Below are positions 6,695-14,263 of a stretch of DNA of 42,785 nt, piece after piece. Numbering within the stretch: position 1 is the first letter of the stretch; each line of letters begins with the position of its first letter. The notes beneath the pieces were generated by a model. That model made no database searches. It worked only from the letters and a program-made list of their open reading frames with translations, and was not told the origin of the DNA. The position numbers and the translations under genes were made by a program. The DNA comes from UBA8522 sp035528895 (GTDB lineage Bacteria > Acidobacteriota > Aminicenantia > Aminicenantales > UBA8522). The DNA lies in NCBI GenBank assembly GCA_035528895.1, contig DATKXS010000084.1, positions 1 through 42,785 on the forward strand, written 5' to 3'.

Positions 6695-8751
6695 CAGTAA
6701 CTCCTTTCTGCCGAAATCGCACAGCTATTGATGATGGCTCGAGCCTTCTTTTGGAGGTCCAGGGCGAACTCGTCCTTTGTCGCGATGGCGTCTTCAACGA
6801 CGGAGAGCGTTTCATAGAAGAGATCCCACCCTGTGCGTTCTTGGACATAGGTCTGCTCGAGCGGGCTGTCTTTGCCGCGGGCAAAATCCAGAGCCTTGCG
6901 GAGGCGCGCGGCGCCGTCTTTGATGAATTGGACACCCTGGACATTTTTCCCCAGGGCGAAGAAGGAGGCCGCCTTAAAGGCAAACCGAAGATAGACGACG
7001 GTCGCCGGAATAAACGATACAAAACAGCCGGTGAAGGGGTCTATCGTCTCTTTGAGCTCCCGGATATTGTCCGTAAGGGCCCTGGCATAAGCGGAAAAAG
7101 TGATGATTCGGATATAGTCGCCGATCAGTTTCCCCACAAAGGCGGAGGCCATGGCCTCCTGGGCGAAGGCCTCCTTGTCATGCCGCATGATCAGCCCGTC
7201 CTTGTGGACATAGGCCAGTTTTATGCCGGGATTCAGGAGCGCGGACAGGATGTAGGCCTGGTCCTCTGCCCGGCCCACGAAAGAAGGTGTGAACGGCCGG
7301 TGGCGGCGCAGGCTATCCACCAGGATCCCGTTCGTTCCCCCGGTGACATGGATGCGCTGGAGACAGGCCCTTTGTCCGTCCAGGTCGTCCCGGTCATAAC
7401 GGGCCATCATCTCCGCTTCCGTCGAGAGCGCCTGGGGCAGGAAGCTGAAAAAAATGAATTCATCAAAGGACGGTTCATGATCCGGGAACGGAACATCGCA
7501 GCTGAACAGGGACCGGTCAATGTCCTTGGCGTTGACCAGGGCGCCCGCGATCATCCCCAATTCTACGGGCCGCCCTTGTGCGTCCAGCCCCTGCGCTCCC
7601 CAGAGCGGGGTCCGGAAATGCTCAAAGGCAGAACAACCCGTTTCAGCCACGAGTTCCTTTTGCGGGAAGACCTGGTCCAGGTCGATCTTGAACGTCGCCT
7701 TTATGCGGGGATCGATCAGGACCTTCCAAAATGCGGCGATGGCCTTTAAGAAGCTGTAGTGCCGCCCATATTCTCCATCGACGCCGAAGACTCCGAGCAG
7801 TCGCTCTGTATCTTTCCTTCGCAGGTAGTGAGCTCCGGCCGGCCCGAGGATTCGAGCGACGATCCTTCGCGTGTCGGCTTCCGTGAAGGCATAAAGGTCT
7901 ATCATTTTCAAGCCGCCGGACCGGGCCAGCTCTTCCTGGATGAAACTTCTGGCCAGCCCCCGGAGGCCCCGGTGGGTGACCGAGACCGAGAGGACGCAAA
8001 CCGGCCTGGATCCCCGGGGAATGTGGCCGCGCTCCCGCTCGAACTCCAGGGCCTTGTCCAGGCCCTTGAGACCATAAAGAACCTCGTTTTTCCCCGGCTC
8101 GAGGCCGACCGGAATCGGGTGGTCATACCAGAAGAGCTGTGGCTCCTGCCTGGTTCCGGAGGGTCTTTCTTTCGCTTCGGCACTCAGGGGAAGCTCGTCC
8201 AACGGCTTTCTTCCGAGGGGCAAGGTCAAAAGCACGTTGGAAGAAAAAAGCAATTCGCGGGCGGGATCGGTGAGCGGAGAGGAATTCAGTCGGGTGATCG
8301 TGACCCGGCGTCTGGAGCGCAACTCTTCGATGCGGTCTTCTCTGTGGCTCAGGAGGCCGTTCGCCTCGGGGAAAAAAACGGCCCAGAATCTCTCGGCCGT
8401 GTTCTTGACATCGGCCAAGTTCTGCCCCCGAGAGATCCACGCGGAAAGCCGATCGAACCGGTCGGCAAAATCAGCGTCATCCCGAACCGCGCTGATTATT
8501 TCCCGCTGAACGAGCGATTCCCCCTCGACATAGAATTTCGCCACTTCTCCCCACTCGGCGGATTCCGTCATGCTTTCCAGGTAACTCCTGGCTCTTTCGA
8601 ACGCCGGATGGGAGGCCCCTGCGAGGATGATCAAAAATGCGGAGTTCAGGGCCTGGGCAATATTGTCCTTGGCCGGCTCAAAAGAAAAGACAGGATCTTC
8701 CCGACCTTTCCTTTGCATCAAGGCATGGACAATCGTCCCGAGCTTGGACAT
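6694..8751 (-). CDS. large protein with glycosyltransferase-like motifs
   Basis: A 685-residue soluble protein I cannot assign to a named family. Residues about 205-300 look like an alpha/beta nucleotide-binding half (RPVCVLSVSVTHRGLRGLAR). At about 353-363 the segment KIDLDQVFPQ has a DxD (Asp357, Asp359). At about 466-525 it continues HVTGGTNGILVDSLRRHR, GRAEDQAYILSALL (Glu496-Asp497) and GLIMRHDK. A DxD followed by an ED and a downstream His is the usual GT-A layout, so I infer a metal-dependent glycosyltransferase with a helical N-terminal extension and a helical C-terminal domain. Coupling to the GT2 gene supports this. ATG 8751 follows CCGGAAAACG; a TTG at 8766 would give five more residues. 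Confidence 0.65.
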   Translation of the reverse strand: MSKLGTIVHALMQRKGREDPVFSFEPAKDNIAQALNSAFLIILAGASHPAFERARSYLESMTESAEWGEVAKFYVEGESLVQREIISAVRDDADFADRFDRLSAWISRGQNLADVKNTAERFWAVFFPEANGLLSHREDRIEELRSRRRVTITRLNSSPLTDPARELLFSSNVLLTLPLGRKPLDELPLSAEAKERPSGTRQEPQLFWYDHPIPVGLEPGKNEVLYGLKGLDKALEFERERGHIPRGSRPVCVLSVSVTHRGLRGLARSFIQEELARSGGLKMIDLYAFTEADTRRIVARILGPAGAHYLRRKDTERLLGVFGVDGEYGRHYSFLKAIAAFWKVLIDPRIKATFKIDLDQVFPQKELVAETGCSAFEHFRTPLWGAQGLDAQGRPVELGMIAGALVNAKDIDRSLFSCDVPFPDHEPSFDEFIFFSFLPQALSTEAEMMARYDRDDLDGQRACLQRIHVTGGTNGILVDSLRRHRPFTPSFVGRAEDQAYILSALLNPGIKLAYVHKDGLIMRHDKEAFAQEAMASAFVGKLIGDYIRIITFSAYARALTDNIRELKETIDPFTGCFVSFIPATVVYLRFAFKAASFFALGKNVQGVQFIKDGAARLRKALDFARGKDSPLEQTYVQERTGWDLFYETLSVVEDAIATKDEFALDLQKKARAIINSCAISAERSY

Positions 8752-8818
8752 CGTTTTCCGGCACAAAAAGAGCCTCGAGCGAAACTTTGGGAGGGGGGCC
8801 TCAGCGACGGATAGAAGG

Positions 8819-9121
8819 TCAATAGAAGAGGTTCGATTCCTCCAAATGGCCTTCGTCGTTCCGAAAGATCATCCTGGCGCCTTCCCTGGTCCCCAGCTTG
8901 TCTTGCTGATAAATGACCACCAGGTTCAGGTCCTTCTCTTTTTCAAAATATTCCTTGGCCTTGGCCGTCGCTTCCTCGAGCGTGCTGTACCCCTTGTCGT
9001 CCTGGAGGATGAGGGTGGTTTCTTCTTCCCAGTCGGTTTTGGACTTGTGACCCTCGATATAGAACTCGCCCTTCATCTTGACCTTCCTTGGCGAAAAATT
9101 GCAGCTGAAACAACTGTCCAT
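8819..9121 (-). CDS. hypothetical protein, 100 aa
   Basis: A small acidic protein beginning MDSCFSCNFSPRKVKMKGEF, with a CFSC pair at residues 4-7, then a mixed alpha/beta pattern (TLILQDDKGY; LEEATAKAKEYFEKEKDLNL; LVVIYQQDKLG). The arrangement is compatible with a small double-stranded-beta or ferredoxin-like fold. A GGAGGAG and a closer GGAG lie upstream of ATG 9121. It is 67 bp upstream of the large glycosyltransferase-like gene on the same strand and may be the first gene of that transcript. Function unknown. Confidence 0.65.
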   Translation of the reverse strand: MDSCFSCNFSPRKVKMKGEFYIEGHKSKTDWEEETTLILQDDKGYSTLEEATAKAKEYFEKEKDLNLVVIYQQDKLGTREGARMIFRNDEGHLEESNLFY

Positions 9122-9250
9122 TTTATTCTCCGTCTTTCTCCTCCATTTTAGGAAAAACGGCCCGAAAAGTAAAAGGCTTTTTATTGAGATTCGTTCCGCC
9201 CCCGCTGCGTCTCATATACTTTGAAGACTCATTCCCGATGAGGAGGAAAC

Positions 9251-9532
9251 ATGAACAAGAAGATTTCGCCGGAAGAATTCGTCCGTCTGGCCATCCAGAA
9301 ATTGCGGAGCGACCCGTACAAGGGAATCCATTCCGTCTACAGCGGGTTCAACGAGGCCTTCAAGAAATACTTCAACGGCCAGGACCCGGTCGAGTTTACC
9401 AACAGCCTATCCGAGGACGGAAAGATCATAATCCGGCCGATGAAAGGCGGAGTGGTCCTGTACTTGCCCGAGGAAGCCCCCCAGGTTAAATCCCGTGGCG
9501 ATGAGGCCCTCAAAAAGATGGGGCTGATTTAG
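9251..9532 (+). CDS. hypothetical protein, 93 aa
   Basis: A soluble protein beginning MNKKISPEEFVRLAIQKLRS. A helical first half holds KGIHSVYSGFNEAFKKYF, and a short beta-rich second half holds DGKIIIRPMKGGVVLYLP. GAGGAGG lies five bases before the ATG. It stands alone on the plus strand between two minus-strand operons. I do not recognise it; its clear ribosome site and codon usage like its neighbours support a real gene. Confidence 0.7.
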   Translation: MNKKISPEEFVRLAIQKLRSDPYKGIHSVYSGFNEAFKKYFNGQDPVEFTNSLSEDGKIIIRPMKGGVVLYLPEEAPQVKSRGDEALKKMGLI

Positions 9533-9573
9533 CACCGTTCACCCTCTCCCCCACCCTTTTCCGGAAGACGGTA

Positions 9574-9598
9574 GCCGGCTGTTCATTCAAGAGCCGGC
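9574..9598. terminator. hairpin between convergent genes
   Basis: GCCGGCT (9574-9580) and AGCCGGC (9592-9598) form a perfect 7-bp stem with an 11-nt loop, placed between the convergent stops at 9532 and 9605. There is no T-run, so it would be a weak or Rho-assisted terminator. Confidence 0.4.
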
Positions 9599-9604
9599 CG
9601 GCGA

Positions 9605-10477
9605 TCAGAGCAGCTTTTCGATCCTCCGGCTGACGTCCGCGGCGAACCTGTTGATATAGCGACAGACGAATTCCATGATGTCCAGCGAGGGGTCCTTGAC
9701 GAGGGGCGTCAGGTCCATGGCAAAAATCATCGACGTGGCCACGTCCACGTCATGGGTGGCGTAGTAGGTCGCGTGGGCCCGTCGCCGTCCGATGGTCGCC
9801 ATGTCATAGCCCTTTCCGCCGGCCACCTGGGAGTCGAAGACGCTGACGAGCGAGGTCGCCAGGTTCTGGTGTTCGGAGACATCGAGTCCGACCTTGTCCT
9901 CGTCCAGCATCCAGTCGAGGTCCCTCCAGACCTCGCAGCCGAAGACCCGCTCGGGACGATGTTCCGCCGGGATCTCCCGGATCGCCTGGATGGTCCTCAA
10001 ACCTACCGCGACGTGGGTGTCGTGCTTGTCGGCCGGATTATGGGTGTAAACGATCTTCGGTTCGGCCAGCGTGATCAGATCCTTGATGTCGTCCTTGGGG
10101 CCGGGATCCCCGGCTTCCTTGATCTCGGCGCTCGTGTAGTTGAGGAAGGCGACCCCGACGTACTCGCCGACGAAGGCCGCTTTTTTTTGCTCCTTCTTGC
10201 GGACGGTTTTCATCTCCTCGTCGGTGAATTTCTTATAAAAGCCGGCGCGGGGGCTGCCGCCGCCGTCGGTGGCGATGAGCCCGAAGAAGCAGTCCTTGTC
10301 GCTGGAAAAGCACTTCAGTATTCCGTGGTAGGCCATGATCTCAAGGTCATCGGGATGGGCGGCGACACCCAGGTAAGAGGCGCGCTCGACAGCCCCGGGG
10401 AGGGGTGTTCCATCGGGGATAAAAATCTCACTCCCGGGTTTTCTCAGTTTCAGGTTCATGGTCTTTCCTTTTTTCAT
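9605..10477 (-). CDS. PIG-L/LmbE family N-acetyl-sugar deacetylase
   Basis: A 290-residue zinc-dependent deacetylase of the PIG-L family, which removes acetyl groups from N-acetylglucosamine-type substrates. The hallmark AHPDDLE is at 40-46 (His41, Asp43, Asp44), and the second metal/catalytic block HNPADKHDTH ends at His155. No signal peptide, so it is cytoplasmic. The first ATG (10477) overlaps the stop of the ROK-like gene by four bases (ATGA). A second ATG at 10459 (MNLKLRKPG) has a better ribosome site, AAGGAAAG, and may be the main start. Coupling to a sugar-kinase-like gene suggests the deacetylated amino sugar is then phosphorylated, or the reverse; this is inference. Confidence 0.88.
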   Translation of the reverse strand: MKKGKTMNLKLRKPGSEIFIPDGTPLPGAVERASYLGVAAHPDDLEIMAYHGILKCFSSDKDCFFGLIATDGGGSPRAGFYKKFTDEEMKTVRKKEQKKAAFVGEYVGVAFLNYTSAEIKEAGDPGPKDDIKDLITLAEPKIVYTHNPADKHDTHVAVGLRTIQAIREIPAEHRPERVFGCEVWRDLDWMLDEDKVGLDVSEHQNLATSLVSVFDSQVAGGKGYDMATIGRRRAHATYYATHDVDVATSMIFAMDLTPLVKDPSLDIMEFVCRYINRFAADVSRRIEKLL

Positions 10478-11910
10478 TTCTTCTCAATGACCGGCAGGCT
10501 GGCGGCGGCTACGGCCTGGCCGATGCGGCGGCTCTTCTCGTCGGGGAGATGAAGCGTCAGCATGCCGATGAGGTCGGGAAACTCCGTTTTCAGGACATCG
10601 CGGGCCCTCTCCAGGATGATCGGCCCGGCATCTCCCGAGGTCACGCGGCCGAGGATGAGAACATGGGCGATGTCATAGTAATCCGCGTAATGTGCGATCC
10701 CGTAGCCCAGGTAATCGCCGATCGTCTCGAAGACGAGCCGGGCCCGCTCGTCCCCCCCGTGGAGAAGCTCTTGGACGGCCTTGAGCTTAGCGACGGCCGG
10801 GAGGTCATCGGCCAGGCTGATCCCGGCCTTCCCGGCGAGCCGGAACACGGCTTGCTGGGAAAAGTACTGGACGCCGCAGCCGGCGTCCCCCGACCACTCG
10901 TCCAGGGGAGCGGCGGGGTTCATATCGACCGGGGCGAAGGCCAGTTCGTTGAGCCAGCCGGTGATATTGCCCCGGTCATTGACGTAGCCGCCCGCCTGGC
11001 TCGATCCCAGGGCGACGCCGAGCACGCGGTTGACGTTGAGGGACATCGATCCGGCGAGGGCCGTGACCTCGCCGTCATTGACTACTTCGAACGGGACCTT
11101 CCATTCCTTACGCATGCGCAAGAACATCGGCTGGATTCCCTTCCGGAAATCCGCCGCCGGGATGCCGCGGAAGAGGGAGGCGACCATGGCCCGGTTATCG
11201 ATGTAGATCCCCGCCGCGCTCCCGCCGATGGCCTCGACTCGGGGAAGATGGGAGGCCGCCTGGTGAAGTCCGGACATGACCTGGTGATAATGGTAGAGCG
11301 GGTTGCTCTGGTTGCGCGGGTCCCAGGGGACCTCCTCGCTAAAGACGGTTTCTCCTTCGACGACGGCGCTGACCTTGCGGTCGCTGGCCCCAAGGTCGAA
11401 TCCGATGCGACAACCATCGAGGTGCCGCCCTAACGGACGCGTGTTCTCCAGAGCCGGAGGAACGGAATCGGCCGCCGTGACCTCCACGGAGAACCTCTTG
11501 CCGTAGGCGGTGGACATCAGGTCGGCATCAAAAGCCCGCTCGCCCCGGCGTGAGTAGGATCTCCGGATGTGATTTCCGACGGCCGCCGGGCCGCCGACGA
11601 TCACTCTGTGGCCGCCCCACATCCAGAGGAGAGTTTTGATCAGGCGTTCGGCGTAGCGGAGTCCCAGTTCGAAGGACGGATGTCCCGGAGGGAACGCAAC
11701 GGTCTGATAGCGGGAGATCGAGCCGCCCGCTCTCATCAAACCAACGACCAGGGAGTCGCTCCGGCCGTCGGCCCCGGCCGCAGCCCGGTAGGCCTTGTTC
11801 CAGAGGACCGCCGGAATAAAATCGGCGTGGAGCGGCGGTCTGACCTTGGGTTTTGCCACTTCATCAATCTCGGTCTTCACGGGTGACCTTTTTTCCATCC
11901 GTCTGACCAT
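10474..11910 (-). CDS. ROK-like sugar kinase with N-terminal extension
   Basis: A 478-residue protein. Residues about 168-470 carry an ASKHA/ROK core: the phosphate-1 loop DLGASDRK (172-179), the catalytic-Asp region VNDGE (Asp279), and LGSSQAGGYV (301-310). The usual ROK zinc motif (His...CxCGxxGC) is reduced to DAGCGVQYF, so zinc binding is doubtful. About 160 residues precede the core and contain VVGLMRAGGSISRYQT, a second Gly-rich segment. ROK proteins phosphorylate hexoses or N-acetyl-hexosamines, or act as sugar-responsive repressors; no HTH is seen, so a kinase is more likely. ATG 11898 (MEKRSPVK) is an alternative start. Confidence 0.75.
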   Translation of the reverse strand: MVRRMEKRSPVKTEIDEVAKPKVRPPLHADFIPAVLWNKAYRAAAGADGRSDSLVVGLMRAGGSISRYQTVAFPPGHPSFELGLRYAERLIKTLLWMWGGHRVIVGGPAAVGNHIRRSYSRRGERAFDADLMSTAYGKRFSVEVTAADSVPPALENTRPLGRHLDGCRIGFDLGASDRKVSAVVEGETVFSEEVPWDPRNQSNPLYHYHQVMSGLHQAASHLPRVEAIGGSAAGIYIDNRAMVASLFRGIPAADFRKGIQPMFLRMRKEWKVPFEVVNDGEVTALAGSMSLNVNRVLGVALGSSQAGGYVNDRGNITGWLNELAFAPVDMNPAAPLDEWSGDAGCGVQYFSQQAVFRLAGKAGISLADDLPAVAKLKAVQELLHGGDERARLVFETIGDYLGYGIAHYADYYDIAHVLILGRVTSGDAGPIILERARDVLKTEFPDLIGMLTLHLPDEKSRRIGQAVAAASLPVIEKK

Positions 11911-11957
11911 CCCCTGGTCAAGAAGAGAAAATCTCGTTGTCGCCTGGGCAAAATAAG

Positions 11958-11986
11958 ATTATAGGCCAAGCTCCCCCGCGGCGCAA
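11958..11986 (-). promoter_or_regulatory. promoter of ROK/PIG-L operon
   Basis: On the minus strand TTGCGC (11986-11981), 17 nt, TATAAT (11963-11958). The predicted leader to the ROK start is about 40 nt. Confidence 0.5.
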
Positions 11987-12066
11987 CTTCTCCCGCGGAA
12001 ACTTAAGCATCTTTATGTAATAAACAACTTGGGAATGGAGAAGCAACCTCGAAGGTTTACCCTGAA

Positions 12067-12822
12067 TCAGAAAAGGATCTCACAGGGAAGGCCGTATTTT
12101 CTGGCTTCCCGGGCGATCCTCCGGGCCTGGTCCCGGAAGAAACGGTCGGTGGCCGCTTCCGAGAGGCCGAGCTCATGGTAGAGGCCGATGATTGTCTCCA
12201 GGTAGTTCATCCGGTCGACCAGGATCCTGTCCACTTTACCGGCGAGGCCGGCGACAAACCTTTCGGGCCCGCCGGGAAGAAGGGGCCCGAGAAAGGCGAA
12301 CGTCGGAATACCGCGGGAATGGATCTTCTCGAGCGCCGCCTTCCGCTCGGCGACCGGCGAGGCACCGGGCTCGAACATCCTGACGATCTTCTCGTCGTCC
12401 GTGGTCAGGGTCATCCCGACTTCGATCTCCTCGAACCGTTCGATGATGTCGAGGTCCCTCAAGATCAGAGTCATCTTTGTCTGGATGGTGACCGGAAACC
12501 GCGCTTCGGCCAGGATCTCAAGGCACTGCCGGGTCAATCGATATCTCTCCTCGAGCGGCTGGTAGGGATCGCAGACGGAGGAGAGCCAGACCTTCCCTTT
12601 CTTCATCTTGGCGACCTGCCGCCGGAGGAGTTCGGGGGCGTTAATCTTGACATCGACAAAGGTCCCCCAAGGCTCGATGTGGCCGGAGTACCGTCTCATG
12701 AACAGCCGAGCGTAGCAGTAGCGGCAGTTCACCGCGCATCCCGTGTAGGGGTTGAGGCAGTAATCATAGATCTTGGATTTATTCAGGATGCTCTTGGCCT
12801 GAATTTCCCGGACGTGGACCAT
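12067..12822 (-). CDS. SPL-like radical SAM protein
   Basis: A 251-residue radical SAM enzyme. The iron-sulfur cysteines are in CAVNCRYCY (CX3CX2C, residues 29-36), followed by typical core strands VWLSSVCDPYQPLEE and FPVTIQTKM. The layout NPYTGCxxxCxYCYAR matches the DNA-repair-photolyase/SplB-like group (COG1533). These enzymes reduce SAM to a 5'-deoxyadenosyl radical; spore photoproduct lyase repairs thymine adducts, but most members have no known substrate. The cofactor residues are intact. A TATAAT lies only 8 nt upstream of the ATG and there is no Shine-Dalgarno site, so the message is probably leaderless. Monocistronic. Confidence 0.88.
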   Translation of the reverse strand: MVHVREIQAKSILNKSKIYDYCLNPYTGCAVNCRYCYARLFMRRYSGHIEPWGTFVDVKINAPELLRRQVAKMKKGKVWLSSVCDPYQPLEERYRLTRQCLEILAEARFPVTIQTKMTLILRDLDIIERFEEIEVGMTLTTDDEKIVRMFEPGASPVAERKAALEKIHSRGIPTFAFLGPLLPGGPERFVAGLAGKVDRILVDRMNYLETIIGLYHELGLSEAATDRFFRDQARRIAREARKYGLPCEILF

Positions 12823-12830
12823 TGATTTCT

Positions 12831-12859
12831 ATTATATCAGAAAGCTCAGATACAGGCAG
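12831..12859 (-). promoter_or_regulatory. promoter 8 nt from start codon
   Basis: Minus strand: perfect TATAAT at 12836-12831, with CTGCCT (12859-12854) 17 nt further upstream as a weak -35. Only 8 nt separate the -10 box from the ATG at 12822, which predicts a leader of about 0-2 nt. Confidence 0.6.
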
Positions 12860-12912
12860 GGGTGCGGCACGATAGGTTAGCATTAGGACAGGACTCGTTC
12901 TCTTCCCCCGCC

Positions 12913-14046
12913 CTAATAGCGGCCGGCGTCAGCGGCGATCTCGGCCAGAACCCGGATGTTCTCCGGCGGTGTGCGCGGGGCAATCGAGCAAGCGGTGCTC
13001 AGGATATACTCCCCTCCAGGCTTGCCGATCTCCAACCTCGACCGGGCGTCCTTTTCGACCGTCTCCAGGCTTCCGCTGAGCAGGACATGGATGGGGTCGA
13101 TATTGCCTTTGATGAAGGCTTCTCTTCCAATCCGCCGCTTGGCGTCGGCCAGATCGACGTCGCCGAGCGGCCGCGGGTCGAGGCATTCGAGGCCGGAAAA
13201 ACCGGCCTCGACCATCATCTCCAGGCGGTCATGGATGGCCCCGCAGGTGTGGACATAGGCCGGAACACCGCGGTGGCGAATCGCCCGGGCTATCCGGCCT
13301 TCATGGGGTAGGACGAACTCCCGATAAAAACGCGGCGAGATGAACCCGGAGCCGGCATAGGGGGAGGACAACTTGACCGCGTCCACATGATGAGCGACAA
13401 GCTCCTCGGCCAACCGGACGAGGCCTTCGCTGTAGCGCTCGAGGACCGCTCTGGCCCGGTCCGGCTCTTCCAGCAGACCGATCAAAGCCTGAGCATGCCC
13501 GAACAGCCGGAGGTAATAGTCGAACGGCGAGGTCACCTCTCCGTGGACGGAGAATTCCCGTCCCGCCTGCTCGACGATAAGGTCGATAGCCTGGTAAGGA
13601 TGCTCCGGATCGATGAAAAAATCGAGTCCTTGGGAAACGGGGATGAAATCGATCACCTCGGGGATGGATTCGGGGTCGAATTCGGCCAGGGACGGGACCG
13701 AGCGCTCGACGGAAGGATGGTGCCTGGGCAGGTCGTCAGGGGGGAAAATCGTCATGTCTCCGTTCTTCCAGGTGACGGTCTCGACCCCCCCTTCTTTTTT
13801 CAGACCAACCATCCGCTTTTCCCAGTCCTTCCGGTGTCCATGGAGGCTGACCAGGATGCCGTCAAAAAGATAGGATTCTCTCATGGCCAGAAGCCCGGAG
13901 GCGAACACTTCGGCCGAGTTCCAGAAGGCCGCCGGGGAATGGCCGGTCCGGAGGAGCATATGCCCGATGCTCATCTGGGACATCACGGGCACGCGGTCGG
14001 GAAGCGTCCTGCCCATGGCGCACCCCATCCGCTCTTTCGAGGTCAT
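12913..14046 (-). CDS. uroporphyrinogen decarboxylase-family (MtaA/CmuA-like) protein
   Basis: A 377-residue URO-D-fold TIM barrel beginning MTSKERMGCAMGRTLPDRVP. This N-terminus is typical of the methylcobamide:CoM methyltransferase-like branch rather than haem-making HemE. Internal landmarks are GEVTSPFDYYLRLFGH, HTCGAIHDRLEMMVEAGFSG and GNIDPIHVLLSGS; the HTCG segment supplies the zinc His/Cys pair expected for methyl transfer. The N-terminal Arg pair of HemE is absent. Such proteins move methyl groups between a corrinoid protein and an acceptor, and a corrinoid protein is encoded at 31257-31880. ATG 14046 is fixed by a promoter ending 9 nt upstream; the upstream TTG at 14115 lies outside that transcript. 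Confidence 0.85.
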   Translation of the reverse strand: MTSKERMGCAMGRTLPDRVPVMSQMSIGHMLLRTGHSPAAFWNSAEVFASGLLAMRESYLFDGILVSLHGHRKDWEKRMVGLKKEGGVETVTWKNGDMTIFPPDDLPRHHPSVERSVPSLAEFDPESIPEVIDFIPVSQGLDFFIDPEHPYQAIDLIVEQAGREFSVHGEVTSPFDYYLRLFGHAQALIGLLEEPDRARAVLERYSEGLVRLAEELVAHHVDAVKLSSPYAGSGFISPRFYREFVLPHEGRIARAIRHRGVPAYVHTCGAIHDRLEMMVEAGFSGLECLDPRPLGDVDLADAKRRIGREAFIKGNIDPIHVLLSGSLETVEKDARSRLEIGKPGGEYILSTACSIAPRTPPENIRVLAEIAADAGRY

Positions 14047-14055
14047 GGCTTTTCG

Positions 14056-14084
14056 AACATAAGCCCGCCGCCTGATATTGTCAA
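14056..14084 (-). promoter_or_regulatory. strong sigma70-like promoter, 9 nt from start codon
   Basis: Minus strand: TTGACA (14084-14079), 17 nt, TATGTT (14061-14056), then nine bases to ATG 14046. The predicted transcript has a leader of about 2-3 nt and no ribosome site. Confidence 0.7.
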
Positions 14085-14263
14085 GAACAGGCTCACCCGA
14101 GCCCTCCGCCCCCAAGGGGAAACAAATTCATCCATGAAATCACCCCAAAGGGTGATTGACCCTCTTTTTCCTCCCCTCCACAATGGAAGCCGTCAACCGC
14201 AAGGCAGACATTTCGGTCAGGCTAAACCGAGATGGATAAAAAAGAACGGCTTTAGGAAGACCG

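Noticed and set aside
10549..11433. Long plus-strand frame opposite the ROK gene
   Set aside because: Antisense shadow with no domain; the ROK motifs on the minus strand explain the region. The same applies to 26489-27523, 28443-29345 and 29302-30141.
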